The notes: generated by a model not told the origin, from the letters alone. A stretch of DNA of 64,000 bases from Tetrapyrgos nigripes (GCA_013368315.1 JAACJM010000287.1:1-64000), one strand, 5' to 3'. Numbered from the stretch's first letter, positions 1 through 11,098 are shown. Program-made: numbers and translations.

Positions 1-1007
1 CTTCGGAAACGAGCATTGATCGGACCACAAAGAAGAAGACGGTCTATTTTGAAGGAGCTCAGTTGATGACGTCAATAGAGATGCTGGATGCTCTGGCTCG
101 GAGCACATGGGGGACAAAAATGAAGGATGTGTTTAAGGAATTGCAGCCAAAGTTCAAGAAAATCAAGGCAGCCATCAAAGCTCACGAAAAGGGACTGGAC
201 AAGGCTGCAAAAGATGCTGAGAAGAAGGCAGCTCAGGAACAGAAAGCATGTGAACAGGCAGAGAAGCAGAGACAAGTGGCAGAGGAAAAAGAAAGGAAAA
301 GAGTGGAAAAGGAGAAGATAAAGGAAGGCAAACGACTTGAAAAGGAAGGTGCAGCTGCTCAGATCAGTGTGGGTCGACAGCGTGGGAGGGGTGGAGCAAG
401 AGGTGGGGCTAGAGGTAGAGGAACAAGAGGCCGGGGACAGGGACAGGGACAAGGGTGAGGGCGAGGGAGAGGAAGAGGGGCTACCCAAGTGGTTAGTATC
501 TTGGATGATGGAGAAGAGTTTGATTGGGGAGCAGCCAGTGACACATCATCAAGTTCTCAAGATGATGACTCCGGAATCCCGGTTATTGCCCCAGTACACC
601 AAAGGCCAAGGCCAAGACCCAGACCCAAACCTGTTCAAAAACGAAATGACACCAATGCAACTGAAGATCCCGCATCCATAGTAGAGAGCGAAGACGAAAT
701 TCCTGCAAGTCGACGAGAATCGGCCAGTGACATCAATTTGGCTGAAGAGGTTCTTGAAGGCGAAGAGAGTCCCGTCGAAGAGGTAGATGAAGGTGGCAGT
801 GATAGCGAAACTGACAGTAATTCGTCAGAGGAGTGCATCATAAACTGCATTCTTCAGCACCAAAGGTCATGGGGCAAGCTTATGTTTGAAGTTTCCTGGG
901 TTGATGGTGATGTGACATGGCAGGACTTGCAGAGCATTGACAAATGCATAGCGCTGGACGAGTATCTGAAGAAGCATGGAGTAAAGAAACCAAAAGATTT
1001 GGTGTAA
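1..1007 (+). pseudogene. 3' end of a transposon-associated protein gene with a C-terminal chromo-like domain
   Basis: The frame is open from the window edge, so the gene starts upstream. It encodes a charged Lys/Glu-rich helix (about nt 120-350, probable coiled coil), an Arg-Gly repeat tract (about nt 380-480), an acidic Ser-rich segment, and a compact C-terminus (about nt 830-1000) with the pattern FEVSWVDGDVTWQDL, typical of a degenerate chromodomain. A single in-frame TGA at 456-458 lies inside the Arg-Gly tract, and the reading continues in the same frame for 10 codons to the ATG at 489, so this is probably one gene broken by one nonsense codon. A short intron or two separate ORFs cannot be excluded. 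Such chromo-tailed proteins usually belong to fungal DNA transposons, but which superfamily this is I cannot tell. Confidence 0.55.
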
Positions 1008-2068
1008 CAATTGCATTGACTGTACAGATATATGAATACAGATGAACTATTTCGTAGCCAGTTCGTTCATATCGCCATTTGGTGACTCGGTAGAGATGAC
1101 AGGGTCGACAGGTTTACCAGACCTGAGTCTCAAACGGGATGTAAGTCAGTACAACGCACAGAAGGAGATGATGTGCTATTGATGTGCTAATAACATACCT
1201 CTCACCGCTCATAACACTAAGATCTCCTTTCCCCGACATCCCATTCGGTTTTTATTCAAGCAGATCCCCACCTCGTCAAGGCTGAAAAGATTTGAGGGCT
1301 GGAACGGCTGGAACGGCTGCGTGTCATAATACTAGGTGCTGTAGATAGTGGTGTGCATGCTTTGGCCAATCCCGGGAAATATCTGAGGTGATTATCAATT
1401 CTAGCATTTCTGAGAATTCAGGATGGATGGAAATACCTTCAGACCTCAGCTCCGACCACCTGTTGTAGTACGAGGAGGACACTAGCACGAATACACGGCA
1501 AACGAAGACCAGGTAGGTGACGCGGCCCAGCTGCTTACAAATTTTCTCACGCATGGCCAGCTTCCTGGTTTTCGCTGATTTGGGACCTGTCTCCGCAAAA
1601 TATTCGCTGAGCTCGCATCACCACACTTAAAAATCTGGGGCACACATATCTTTTAGATGAGAACCTATAATACCTATAGTCGCAAATTTTAAGTCTGTAG
1701 GTGCTGTGAGCTGGGTGGAATCCTCAAAATACGCTATGGTGGCCAGCTTCTTGGTATGGAATAGTACAGTTTTCATCCAACTTGACTCATAGCCGAAGTA
1801 CAGGATGTAACGGTACAAATATGGTCTCCACCATGGCACCATTTACATGTTACCCGAGCTTGACTGAGGCAGATAATATGGAACATTGTCACTGCGTATG
1901 GACCGTACATGTTCAATTCGCCCTGCCCACCTCCTAGTATTACGGATACAATTATAGCCCCTACCGACCAGTACAAGCCTGGCTACCCGCTCGATGGAGA
2001 TCATCAAATATCGATACCTACTCACAGCACTGTATGATGAAGAATCTAGCATAGCATATAAGGATTTC
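1008..2068. other. No gene recognised
   Basis: AT-rich sequence with only short, unconvincing open frames on the minus strand. No repeat structure or RNA gene was seen. Confidence 0.5.
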
Positions 2069-2081
2069 ATATATATAACCC
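2069..2081 (+). promoter_or_regulatory. TATA-like box upstream of the 146-residue gene
   Basis: The string catatatataacc lies about 125-135 nt upstream of the ATG at 2205 and is followed by a CT-rich stretch (about 2105-2160), a common core promoter layout in fungi. Position and sequence only; no transcript evidence. Confidence 0.35.
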
Positions 2082-2204
2082 CCATTTCTGAGTCGCTATA
2101 GTATCATACTTCCCTTCCCTACTCCACTACCACTAACAACTGCAATCTCTCCAATCCGTAGACCATACACCGCTCAGAACTTTGAAGTAACTTTGCAATC
2201 CATC

Positions 2205-2872
2205 ATGTCTCAGGTACTGGTTTGTACTAGCAGCTCTCTCCTATATCAAATGTGCTCACTACTATTGGTCTTAATTCCTCCAAACCGCGACGCCTTCCTT
2301 CCTGGCTGCTACTTACTCTAGAATCCAAATCAACATCAACATCCTCCGAAGCGTGATCTCAACACCAGTTACGCTACCAGTTCCAGTCCCGCTCATCATG
2401 ATGCTCAAGATGTGAGTTTACGTTTCCGTACTTTAATTGTGCTTCCTACTGCGGACTTATCTTAACTTGAAGGCACCCGAATGTGCCTGTGCCTGTGATC
2501 AATCGCCTGGTTCTACTCGTCCTGTTAGTACTAGTACTACTAGTCTTAGCCAGTCTACTAGCGATACCGCTACCGGGTTTGTTCAGGAGCCTCATGAGTC
2601 AGCATACCGATGCTGATACTATTATTACATCCAGTGCTACAGGTTCCGATGAAGCCAGAGAAAGAGCATCCGAATCAGAATCATCATCATCATCAGACAA
2701 CTTGAACAGCACTATCTCAAACCACGACTATTCAAACGGGATCGGAGCTTCCGAGTCAACGAAAAACTTAGTACACCCCACACGTAATGGCCCAGCAACA
2801 TTCGGAACTCTAGAGGAGACGGGGTATGATAAGGTTCTGGAGGAGTTGGGGATTGATAGGAATTCGTTGTAG
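2205..2872 (+). CDS. Small four-exon gene, hypothetical protein of 146 residues
   Basis: Proposed exons are 2205-2213, 2322-2411, 2473-2576 and 2635-2872; every junction is GT-AG and the phases match exactly (441 nt, 146 codons plus stop). The third intron (58 nt) has a CTGAT branch-like motif, and splicing it joins two Ser/Thr-rich frames seamlessly. The protein is hydrophilic: His/Pro/Gln-rich start, a Cys-Ala stretch (ECACACD), a Ser/Thr-rich middle, an acidic SESESSSSS run, and a more ordered end containing FGTLEETGYDKVLEELGI. It has no signal peptide or membrane segment and no domain I recognise, so function is unknown. Without splicing, an alternative GTG-start frame gives a Leu/Val-rich stretch that I regard as a shadow of the intron-containing region. 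A TATA-like box lies upstream. Confidence 0.6.
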
Positions 2873-3603
2873 GATTCTGATTCTACCTTACACTCCAGCA
2901 GAGAAGATCTAGAGTATGTATGTAGATGCATGCAATAATGTAATGGGCCGGGGCAGTTGGGATTAAACAGTAAAGGATAAGTAGTACGATGGAGAGAATA
3001 CTATGTATAGATGCAAAAGAAACTAAGGATATATCGTGTATTAGTAAAGCTATAATGATTATGTAGATCATGAATGCTTAAAAGAAGGAAGGAGAGAAAG
3101 AAAGAGAGCAAGCGAAAGCATACAAAGCAAATCACCCAATGTAATCAGCCTCTCTTATCCCTCTCAGAGTCGAGAGTCAGAGACGAGAAAAGATACTCGC
3201 CGCCATGCTGAGTAGATAGTGACGCGAGGAAGAATAGACCCATAAGAAACCTAGCCGATGAAGGTTAGATGTGAAGATCTGTCGTCCAGGGGCGGTGTGC
3301 TGGGATCTCGTGAAACTGGGGAAAATGAAAGGGGTGTGGGCCATCGCCGAGGCGTAGCAAGATTGAGGCCATCACTAGCCAGAATGATAAAGTACATATT
3401 ATTGTTATACTTTTACCCTCCCTGGGACCCCACCCAGCTTGTAGTACACGAAATCAGGACTTTTTACAAATGTACGGTACATTTACCTGGATCTATCCTA
3501 AGACCCGAACGCGTAATGCTTCCGCGGGTCGAAAACGCAGAAACACCTAAACGAAATAAAAGAGGTTCCCCGACACCTCAGGGTACTCCAGCTCGAACAT
3601 CGC
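2873..3603. other. No gene recognised
   Basis: Probable 3' flank of the preceding gene, then a purine-rich tract (about 3080-3130) and short frames. The plus-strand frame 3258-3626 has no domain-like composition and runs into the hairpin. Confidence 0.45.
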
Positions 3604-3662
3604 AGGCCTCGCAGCGACGTAGATAGTGATACGGACTCACTATCTACGTCGCTGTGAGGCCT
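3604..3662. repeat. Near-perfect 26-bp inverted repeat (hairpin)
   Basis: The arms 3604-3629 and 3637-3662 are complementary at 25 of 26 positions around a 7-nt loop (3630-3636). The arm begins AGGCCTCGCAGCGACG. There is no obvious target duplication. It could be a tiny foldback element or a duplicated inverted fragment of neighbouring coding DNA. Confidence 0.75.
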
Positions 3663-4069
3663 TTTACGGACGTCTTCCTTTGATAACATGGGAAAAATTT
3701 CGATTTTTTGACGTATATACAAAGATTATGATATGAAGAATACCATATACAATGCACATACCTTAGACGTAGATCGTTTGGGAGCTTTCGGTGGGCTTTC
3801 ACAAAGGAACAGAAGGAAATGGTGACTGATGAGTAAGCACGCGGCATTGACACGGCATACCTCGGCAATCACAGTTCCAAAGCTCGGGAGTTTTAGGAAT
3901 TTGTGAACGGGAAAAGCAGGGTACGATTCGACATAGCCACATGCGGAGATGGAGTGTAAAGAACTCACCCTCATTTCATTCGGCCTCATAACTGGAGACA
4001 ATGAACTGGGAAACTGGGGAACAATGGGAAACACTGGGAGACTGGAAAATACCAGCTGAACAGCAGCTG
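3663..4069. other. No gene recognised
   Basis: Overlapping short minus-strand frames only. There are a few diverged repeats of a 'gaaactggg'-like motif near 4010-4050. It ends at the hAT MITE target duplication. Confidence 0.4.
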
Positions 4070-4077
4070 GGGTCAAC

Positions 4078-4617
4078 CAGTGTTCGCCTTAAGGGCTTAA
4101 TTAAGGGTACCCATGGAGCTTATGGCTTAAAGGCTTAAGTGTGGGCTTAAGTTAAGTATTACTTAAGGACACTTAAGGCCTTAGTATAAAAAATTGTAAT
4201 TACCCAACATATATCTATCTCATCACCAGGGCCTTCCAACTCTCCCTCATATGGTATGTGGTCCTCCTCCCCTGCCAACAGGCCTCCTCACTCCAGCCCA
4301 GTCACTACTGAGTGCGTCAGCACAAATATACTATAGCCATCTAGAATCATGTCTGCACGGTGCACTCTGTTCTGCAAGGAAACAAGGTAACCATGACAAA
4401 CTACCAGCTGGCAGCCGTGGTACTGGGTTGACACGACATGTAGCTGCACCTCTACTACCTGTAGTAAATAAATTTATTCTGCAGTATAATCATGTGACCG
4501 CTACAGCTTAAGCCTTACTTAAGGGTGCTTAAGGGTTGCCAGTATCGTTATGGCTTAAGACCCTTAAGTACTTAAGCCCTCAGCGTAAGTATGGCTTAGC
4601 CCTTACAGTGAACACTG
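4078..4617. mobile_element. hAT-type MITE, 540 bp, flanked by 8-bp target duplication
   Basis: The element starts CAGTGTTCGCC and ends with the complement of CAGTGTTCACTG. It is flanked on both sides by GGGTCAAC (4070-4077 and 4618-4625), an exact 8-bp target site duplication. CAGTG termini with 8-bp duplications are characteristic of hAT transposons. Both ends carry dense CTTAAG/TTAAG subterminal repeats (about 4085-4185 and 4505-4600), the kind of subterminal motif hAT transposases bind. There is no transposase domain inside; the 86-codon frame at 4251-4511 is not protein-like. It is a non-autonomous passenger whose exact duplication suggests a fairly recent insertion. Confidence 0.85.
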
Positions 4618-4625
4618 GGGTCAAC

Positions 4626-5839
4626 ACTCAGAAAGCCTAGAAACTAACATGGAGGGAAACACATCGTATTCAGGTAAAGGTGTACAATATGAAACTAATT
4701 GTAAATACTAGCTGTATAAAACATAGAAGTACTAAAAATATACATAAAACAAGTCATAGCTAGAATGATCAGATAGCTATGGATGTATCAAGTAAATGAT
4801 ATATGTAGTGCAGGAGATCGAACAACAAAACAGGGACTAACATAAATACTAAGAAATGGTATTACAATAGAGCCTGATGTGAATGTAGATGTGGATGTTT
4901 CTGAGGGAAATGGAGGCAAAGCACCTATGAGTCTTGGACTGGGACTCCTTGCATGACTACAAGTACCAGGATGAGGACAATGATAGGTATAATGAGCATA
5001 AATATAATGAGGAGTAGAAGAATCAAAGTGGTAAGGTGGATGCTGTGCACACAATGCATATAATGAGCTGGATCACCCATATCTTTAAAATTAAGGTGCT
5101 AAGGGGCTCAGCCTCAATGAATCCTTCTATTAGACTTAGGTTATCTTAGCGAGAGATCTTAGAGAGAGTCACAAAGTGGGGGGTAAGAGCGTGCGAACGT
5201 ATCTCGCTTAACTCTCAAGTATATATCATTAATCAGAGTAGTATAATAATATAAATAGTCTAAGTATATCCGTATGATCATTTGACCGTATGTCCGCAGT
5301 ACCTGATTGATGCCGTATGCATAGTAACTTAGTAACTTGATCGTTATCATTTAATTCCAACACCTTCTTTGCTTGAAAAGGCTAAAATGACCTCGACACC
5401 CACACTGTTATTATGGAATTCAACTTATCACGTCTATCCCCTGGCAAAACATATGATCCCTTTTTATTTACCTCCACCTCCACATTCTTCTACACCCAAA
5501 TCCCCTGACAAATTGTCACCATCATTGTTGCCCACATCAGCCCCTTCTCCCCAAACCTGCTTTAAGCTGCTGCTGCCACCAGCACTAGCCTTCTTGGGCC
5601 TCCCAACAAAAGGAGCTTCATTTCCTCGAATCACAGCTCAAGCAAAAGTTGGGGTACATGTATTTGGGAATGGACATAACACGGCCTATTGGGATCATGA
5701 AAGGGAGTGAAACGGCGTGGTGGAGAGGTATACAAAGTTGAGGACGTGAGCTGAAGCAACTCAGTGTTGGCATTGACATTGATGATGTGGGGCAAGTAGA
5801 GGGTAAAGATGAAGGGATGGAAAGGCAAGAAATAGATGG
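4626..5839. other. Unassigned region; possible solo LTR end near 5362
   Basis: No convincing gene. On the minus strand the sequence from 5362 starts TGTTGGAATTAA, a start commonly seen in Ty1/copia LTRs, but no matching second end or target duplication was found. The plus frame 5369-5710 is Pro/Ser-rich and unconvincing. Minus-strand frames just left of the gypsy LTR (5618-5839) remain unexplained. Confidence 0.3.
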
Positions 5840-6270
5840 TGTCAAGGTTGTCGATACACTCAATAACCACCCAAGTCACACAATACGGAAGACCGGTTAC
5901 AAGGAAATAGATTGAGAGAGAGAGAGAGAGATGGAGTAGTAAGCAGACTAGGCTCTACACTGCGTAGTAATAGTATGGAGTGGAGACAAAGTGAATGAAC
6001 ATGTGGAGATGTCAAGGATGAGAGAATAGTAAGTTAAATATGGATAGATGAAGGTACTGGATCATAAAGAATGATTGACAGTGGGAACGTCTGTGGAGAT
6101 AGAAAGCGGAGGAGATAAGTATGTGAGTCATAGATCTGGGAAGGTGGTAACTATAGACGATGATGGGAAACGGTTGATGTTTATGGGGCTAAAAGTAAAT
6201 AGAGTGGGAATGAGTGGTAAAAAGGAAAAGAATAGAAATGAAATGAATAGGCAGGGTGTGATTCGTGACA
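5840..6270 (-). repeat. 3' LTR of the Ty3/gypsy element (431 bp)
   Basis: Plus-strand ends are TGTCAAGG and GTGACA. It aligns with 13156-13674 throughout but lacks about 88 bp present in that copy after the 'gaatgaac' position (near 5999). It contains a GA microsatellite (about 5912-5932). Confidence 0.9.
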
Positions 6271-6288
6271 CTACCCCCTTTTTTAAGA
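6271..6288 (-). promoter_or_regulatory. Polypurine tract for plus-strand priming
   Basis: On the minus strand the sequence reads TTAAAAAAGGGGGTAG immediately before the 3' LTR start TGTCACG, the expected position and composition for the retroelement plus-strand primer. Confidence 0.75.
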
Positions 6289-6897
6289 TGAGCTTTCACC
6301 GGAGCTCAGGAGCCAGTCCGTCCAGTGTTTCACCCATTGTCTGCGAAGTCGTTTGTCCAGCTCCTGCTGTTCTGGCCAATAGTCGGTCAAGTCGTCGGGT
6401 TCGCCCCATCCCGTGACGTTGGTCGCAGAACCCCAGCCTGATCCATCCCATCCGTTGTTGTTGTTGTTGTTTTGTAGGATGATGTGTGCCCCCCATATGC
6501 TGCTGTCTCCCCATCCAAGGTTCCCTCTGTGCTCTGCTCGTAGGGATGTTCGATGAACTACGCATGTAGCTCTATGTCCTCTTCCCAATATACACTGCCC
6601 TGGTCCATCCTCTCCTCCCCATGTGCAGCGTTTGCATCCGTTGTGAGGTCCTTGGTGTTGCTTTGAGAGTCGACATTGACGTCCTGAGCGTCTTCCATAT
6701 GTGCAACGTCCCCCGTTAGTTGGGCGTGCGAGGGGTGAGTTCTGAGTGGAGGAGACAGCAGAGGAAGCAGTTGACATTGCGGTAGTGGGAGTACGAGTGA
6801 TCGTTGTTTGACTGGTAGTAGTGGATTTTTGTTCTATCGTTCTTCCCCTGGTGTGGTATCTTTTATAGTTGTTGCCAGGCAGTGATGTACGTACCAA
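6283..6897 (-). CDS. Extra 3' ORF of the gypsy element with a tandem Cys/His motif
   Basis: An uninterrupted 204-residue frame lies between pol and the polypurine tract. The N-terminal third is Thr/Ser-rich and basic. Residues about 63-115 contain two similar units spaced C-x9/10-C-x5-H-x3-[HC], the first starting RCTYGRRSGRQC and the second RCTWGGEDGPGQC with an added VVH. This looks like a duplicated zinc-binding motif and is not the CCHC knuckle of gag. A Gln/Asn run (encoded by a GTT repeat) and a Trp/Gly-rich region follow; the C-terminus is charged. Most Ty3/gypsy elements end after the integrase chromodomain, so a third ORF is unusual. Position suggests an accessory nucleic-acid-binding product. 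It has no stop although pol is badly broken, which could be chance. Confidence 0.6.
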   Translation of the reverse strand: MVRTSLPGNNYKRYHTRGRTIEQKSTTTSQTTITRTPTTAMSTASSAVSSTQNSPLARPTNGGRCTYGRRSGRQCRLSKQHQGPHNGCKRCTWGGEDGPGQCILGRGHRATCVVHRTSLRAEHRGNLGWGDSSIWGAHIILQNNNNNNGWDGSGWGSATNVTGWGEPDDLTDYWPEQQELDKRLRRQWVKHWTDWLLSSGESSS

Positions 6898-6980
6898 GCA
6901 AGTGGCCAGTTCGCTGTCCGCAAACGGACTTGACAGTGGACGCTGTACAATTTATTGGTGTCGTTAGGGTGGAGTGTTAT

Positions 6981-8786
6981 TTAACGGGGAAATGCGATGG
7001 ATGAATGATGACGGAATTCTGGGTCTAGTTGTGTGGTGGAGTGGGAAGGAGGACATAGAACAGTAGCAATCCATGACATTATTTCTCCTTTGAGTTGTGC
7101 CTTCGTTTGAAGCACGTGAGTACTCCGCCATATATCTCCTATAGTGACTCCCATTGAGCGCACTGTTGTTCCCAGTTGTATGAGGTTCGTTGGTCGATAA
7201 GTGTCTGGATGTTGTTGGTGGAAGGTTTTGATCATATCTTTCAGCTTCGTCAATCCTGATGCCGGTTCCCATGAATTTTCTGAGTCAGCGTAGTCTAGCC
7301 ATTTGACTAGGTATTGTACTCCCCGACAGTTTCTCGTTGGTTTTGAGTCCAAAATTGCTTCGACATCGTATTCATTGTCTTCGGGAAGTAATTCAGCTGG
7401 TTCCCCTGGGTAGTTTACTCCATGAGCTTCGGTTTCTTTGTACAGTGATAGAAGTGAAGCATGGAAGACAGGATGAATCCACCAGGTATTTGGTAACTTG
7501 AGTCGATAATTGACTTCACCAATAACATCAGTGATTTCAAATGGACCGTGACGATGATTTGCCAACTTAGCTTTTGGCCTCGTTGTCTTCAGGTTTTTTC
7601 CATCTAGTAACACCTTGTCTCCAACCTTAAATTTCATTCCTTTGTTTATATGGTCCTTGTTTTGCTCCTTCATCATTTCCACTGCAGTTGACAGACTTGC
7701 TTTTAGTTCTTCCTGGAGTTTGTCTAAGTTCTGAAGGCTTTCTTCGACTTTTGGCACGTGGAAAGTTGGATTGATTGTAGGGAAGAGTCAGGGTAAATAT
7801 CCATGGAGTAATTTGAAGGGTGACTTTCCAGTTGCTGAATGGGTTCGCGTATTGTGGCAGAACTCGGCGTAAGGTAGGTATTTAACCCAATCATCTTGGC
7901 AGTAGTTACAGAAGGTCTGAAGGTATTGTTCAAGTTCTTGATTGAACCTTTCTGTCTCGCCATCTGTTTGTGGGTGATAAGCTGTACTGAGTGCTGAAGT
8001 GATACCTAGCTTAGCGTATATTCCTTTCATTACTTGGCTTGCGAATTGAGGTCCACAGTCGGATACCATTTTGTCCCACAAGCCATATTGTTGCCAAGTG
8101 TTGTTGAATAATAGGTCAATTGTTCCGTCACTATCAATATCCTTTCTGCATGGGGAAATGACAACCATTTTTGTTGAACGATCGACTGTGACGTGGATCA
8201 CGTTGAAGCCGTCACATTCTGGCAGATCCGTGATGAAGTCAGTTGTAATCGTGCTGAAAGGTCGTTCTGGTATCTCGTTCGGGATTAGTGGTACATGCGC
8301 CAGGTGATTATTTGCCTTGGTTAATTGACAAGTAGCGCATCCTTCGACGTAGTCACAAACAAATACTGACATACCAGGCCACCAGAATTCTCTACTAACA
8401 AGTTCGTACATCTTGAATCGTCCCAGATGTCCCATGGTAAGGCTGTCATGATGTATTTTGACAATATCTCGCCTGAGCTGTTGGTCATCTGGGACGTAGA
8501 TTTTTCCTTGGAACAGGATGATTCTATCTTCATAATTCCATTCCTGTAAGTTTTTTGCCAACGCGCGGGGTCCGTTGTTAAAAATAGTTTGTAACGCACT
8601 CACGACTTCAGCATCCTTCTTTGGGCAGTCTTTAATCCACCTTCTCAACTCTGTATCTCCAATTGCGATTACTGTTCCTGGTCTCGTTGCTCGGATCCTG
8701 AAGAATTTAGGGTCAAGCAAGACCCTATCCTTGTTGTCATTCTTGATTCCCTCTTTATGGTCTGGTCTTCGAGAGAGTGGGTCACT
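6981..8786 (-). pseudogene. Integrase and chromodomain portion of gypsy pol
   Basis: The zinc-binding N-terminus (HHDSLTMGH then CATC) is followed by a DDE core: TTDFI, then SDCGPQF where SDRGPQF is usual, then GETERFNQELE with the catalytic Glu. The GPY/F-type segment and a chromodomain (DVEAILDSK, YLVKWLDYADSENSWEP, about nt 7210-7370) complete it. Integrase inserts the cDNA, and the chromodomain is thought to direct insertion to particular chromatin. A TGA at 7788-7790 interrupts the same frame between LHGYLP and LFPTINP. The Arg to Cys change in SDCGPQF fits a C-to-T transition at a CpG. The frame ends at 6981. Confidence 0.85.
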
Positions 8787-9175
8787 TCAATTAAGACTTC
8801 CGGGTTTGTGCATGAGTGTGAAGTCGAATCTAGTCAAGAATAATGCCATTCTTGCTTGTCGCTGGCTGAGTTTTTGAGCGGTAGTGAAGTATCTGAGGTT
8901 GTCATGATTGGTTAAGATTTCGATAGTATGTGGTCTGCCTTCGAGGTAATGTCGCCAGACTTCCAGTCCGCGTATGATTGCCAACAATTCTTTATCATGA
9001 ATGTCGTAGTTTCGCTCAGTTTCAGACAAAGCTTTCGAGAGATATGCTATGGGATGCCATTTATCGTCTGGTCCTTGTTGTTGTAGGATAGCTCCTGTAG
9101 CGTAATCTGATGCATCGACTTCTACTCGGTACGGTTTAGAATAATCAGGCATGAGGAGGACTGGAGACGATGTGG
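8787..9175 (-). pseudogene. RNase H domain of gypsy pol
   Basis: It carries the RNase H signature VEVDASDYATGAILQQQ and the typical segment LAIIRGLEVWRHYLEG followed by SQRQARMALFLTRFDF and MHKPG. RNase H removes the RNA strand during reverse transcription. The RT frame and this frame are offset: a small indel near 9165-9180 shifts the reading just before PDYSKPYRVE. A TGA at 8787-8789 (after KPGSLN, before SDPLSRRPD) then separates it from integrase in the same frame. Confidence 0.85.
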
Positions 9176-10099
9176 ATCTTTAAGTGTCTGAAAGGCTCTT
9201 TCGGTTTCGTCTGACCATTTCCATGGGTGATCCTTCTTTGTGAGATCGAACAGTGGTTGTGCGATTTTCGAGAAATCACGTATGAAATGGCGATAGAAGT
9301 TTCCGAAGCCAAGGAATGACTGTATGTCTTTGATGTTATGTGGGGTCGGCCATTTGGTTACGCCTTCGACTTTGATCGGGTCCATCGCTAGTGTATCGTG
9401 TGAAACAATGAGGCCTAGGAACTCCACCGAGTTAGTTTCGAAAGTGCATTTTTCCGGTTTAGCATACAAGTCGTTCTCCTGGAGTCGTGCAAGTACTTGT
9501 TTTACCATGTACTGATGTTCTTCCAGTGATTCTGTGAATATTAAAATGTCGTCCATGTAAATCACGACTTTTCCAGAATCGATCAGGTCCTTGAAAAGAG
9601 TGTTCATCATCGCTTGGAATGTGGCTGGAGAATTCATAAGACCAAAGAACATCACCGTTGGTTCGAAAAGACCTCGGTTGGTCTTAAACACCACTTTCCA
9701 TTCATCTCCTTCCTTAATGCGTACGTTATTATATCCCCATCTGAGGTTGATTTTGGAAAATATCTGTGCTCCCTTCAGTTTGTCTACGAGTTCCAATATG
9801 AGCGGTAGGGGGTATTCCTTTTTGATAGTTCCTCTGTTTAGGGCGTGATAGTCCTGTACTGGACGTAGTTTTCTGTCCTTTTTTTTTACAAAGAAAAAGG
9901 GACTTGCCATAGGAGATTTTGACGGCCTTATGTATTTCTTTTCCAAATTCTCTTTGATGAACTCGTCGAGTTCCTTTTGTTCATTTGGGGATAAAGGGTA
10001 TGTTTTGCAGGGGCGTGGTTCAAAGTCCGGTTTTAGTTCGATGGCATAATCCCATTCGCCACATCTCGGTAGTTGTTCTGAGGTTTGTTTGTCAAAGAC
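9122..10099 (-). pseudogene. Reverse transcriptase domain of gypsy pol
   Basis: Clear RT motifs: SPFFFVKKKDRKLRPVQDYH, LRWGYNNVRIKEGDEWKVVF, FGLMNSPATFQ, the active-site box VVIYMDDILIF, and EFLGLIVS. It is in the same frame as the upstream protease but separated by a TGA at 10100-10102; coding resumes directly after it (VFDKQTSEQLP). In motif A the usual catalytic Asp is Asn (KINLRWGYN, codon 9746-9748), which should abolish polymerase activity independently of the stops. Just past this domain the frame is lost in an indel near 9170. Confidence 0.9.
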
Positions 10100-11068
10100 T
10101 CATAGAAATTGATGATACTGCGAAGGAATCTTATCTTTAAGAGGTATGTCGGTTTTGATGTTCTGAGCTGCCTCTGCAAGCTCTTGTGCCTTCGTGAATC
10201 CTGCACAGATATTCAGGTTTGGTGTTTCTGGTGTTTCCCCATTCAGCATCATTACCCTTTCCTTGTTCCCAAACAGTTCTTCCATCACGTTTTGTTCCCA
10301 CTGTTCTGGGATTGTATCTCTCCCATGACTGTCTTCGGTAAAGATCGCTGTTGCCTCTGAACTTCGATGGAAGGATCGAATAGGAATCCGATGGCGTCGC
10401 CCTGTGATTTTTGTTTGAGCAACTGGTTTGAATCGTCCAATTGGTTCCAACCATCTGACTTGGTAATCCTTATGGTGGGCTCGTGGTTCGGCGACCGCTG
10501 GTTTTGAGGGTTTCGTTTTAGTTTTTAAATGGAGAATAGGGGGGTTCGCTACAATACACGTTTCTGGGCACCTGATCATATCTATTCGTGAGAATGACCA
10601 ATCTATTTCTGGGTTATGTTCTTCCAACCAGTCGGTACTGAAGATTATATCGTGATCCCTGATGTCTGTTACATAGAATTCGGCCTTTTCTTCGTGATAT
10701 GCTCTGTTGTCTTGGGAGTAGATACGGAGATTCTGCGTGGTGTATTGTCGTACCCATCCCATAGTGTTTTCGGAACCATCAATGTTTCGTACTGGGAACG
10801 GGTTTTTGATAGGAAGGAGGGTAAGTTGATTTTCTTGTGTGAACTGGCTATTGATAATTATGCCTTCTGCACCGCTGTCTATTAGGGTGTTTGCGTCGAT
10901 TTTTCTGCCAGTAACTTTGCCAATTAATTCAGTTTTGAGCGTGATTGATGGTACCTGCTGGTTACGAGTGATTGCTGACATTCTTAGTTCTGAAGGAAAG
11001 ATTCGCTCACTGGAGGGGTATAACACACTATATCGATTGTTCTTTAACTGTCCAGGTGTACTGTTCAA
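10100..11068 (-). pseudogene. Aspartic protease region of gypsy pol
   Basis: A retropepsin-like domain with the active-site triad motif LIDSGAEG followed by IIINSQF, and later IIFSTDWLEEHNPEIDWS, typical of Ty3/gypsy proteases that cleave the Gag-Pol polyprotein. The N-terminal part overlaps no gag sequence, since the gag frame ends at 11099-11101, 31 nt upstream of the first Met. The frame terminates in TGA at 10100-10102 immediately before the RT-linked sequence. Confidence 0.85.
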
Positions 11069-11098
11069 CTCCTACTGATGACGTAGCAGAGGAGTGAT

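Noticed and set aside
4251..4511. 86-codon frame inside the hAT MITE
   Set aside because: Composition is not protein-like and the element is non-autonomous.
5096..5362. Solo Ty1/copia LTR
   Set aside because: Only the TGTTGGAA start on the minus strand is seen; no defined second end or duplication.
5618..5839. Continuation of the DIRS-like tyrosine recombinase left of the gypsy element
   Set aside because: One minus-strand frame looks faintly similar to the recombinase middle region, but I could not find the catalytic Arg/His/Tyr boxes or a target duplication.
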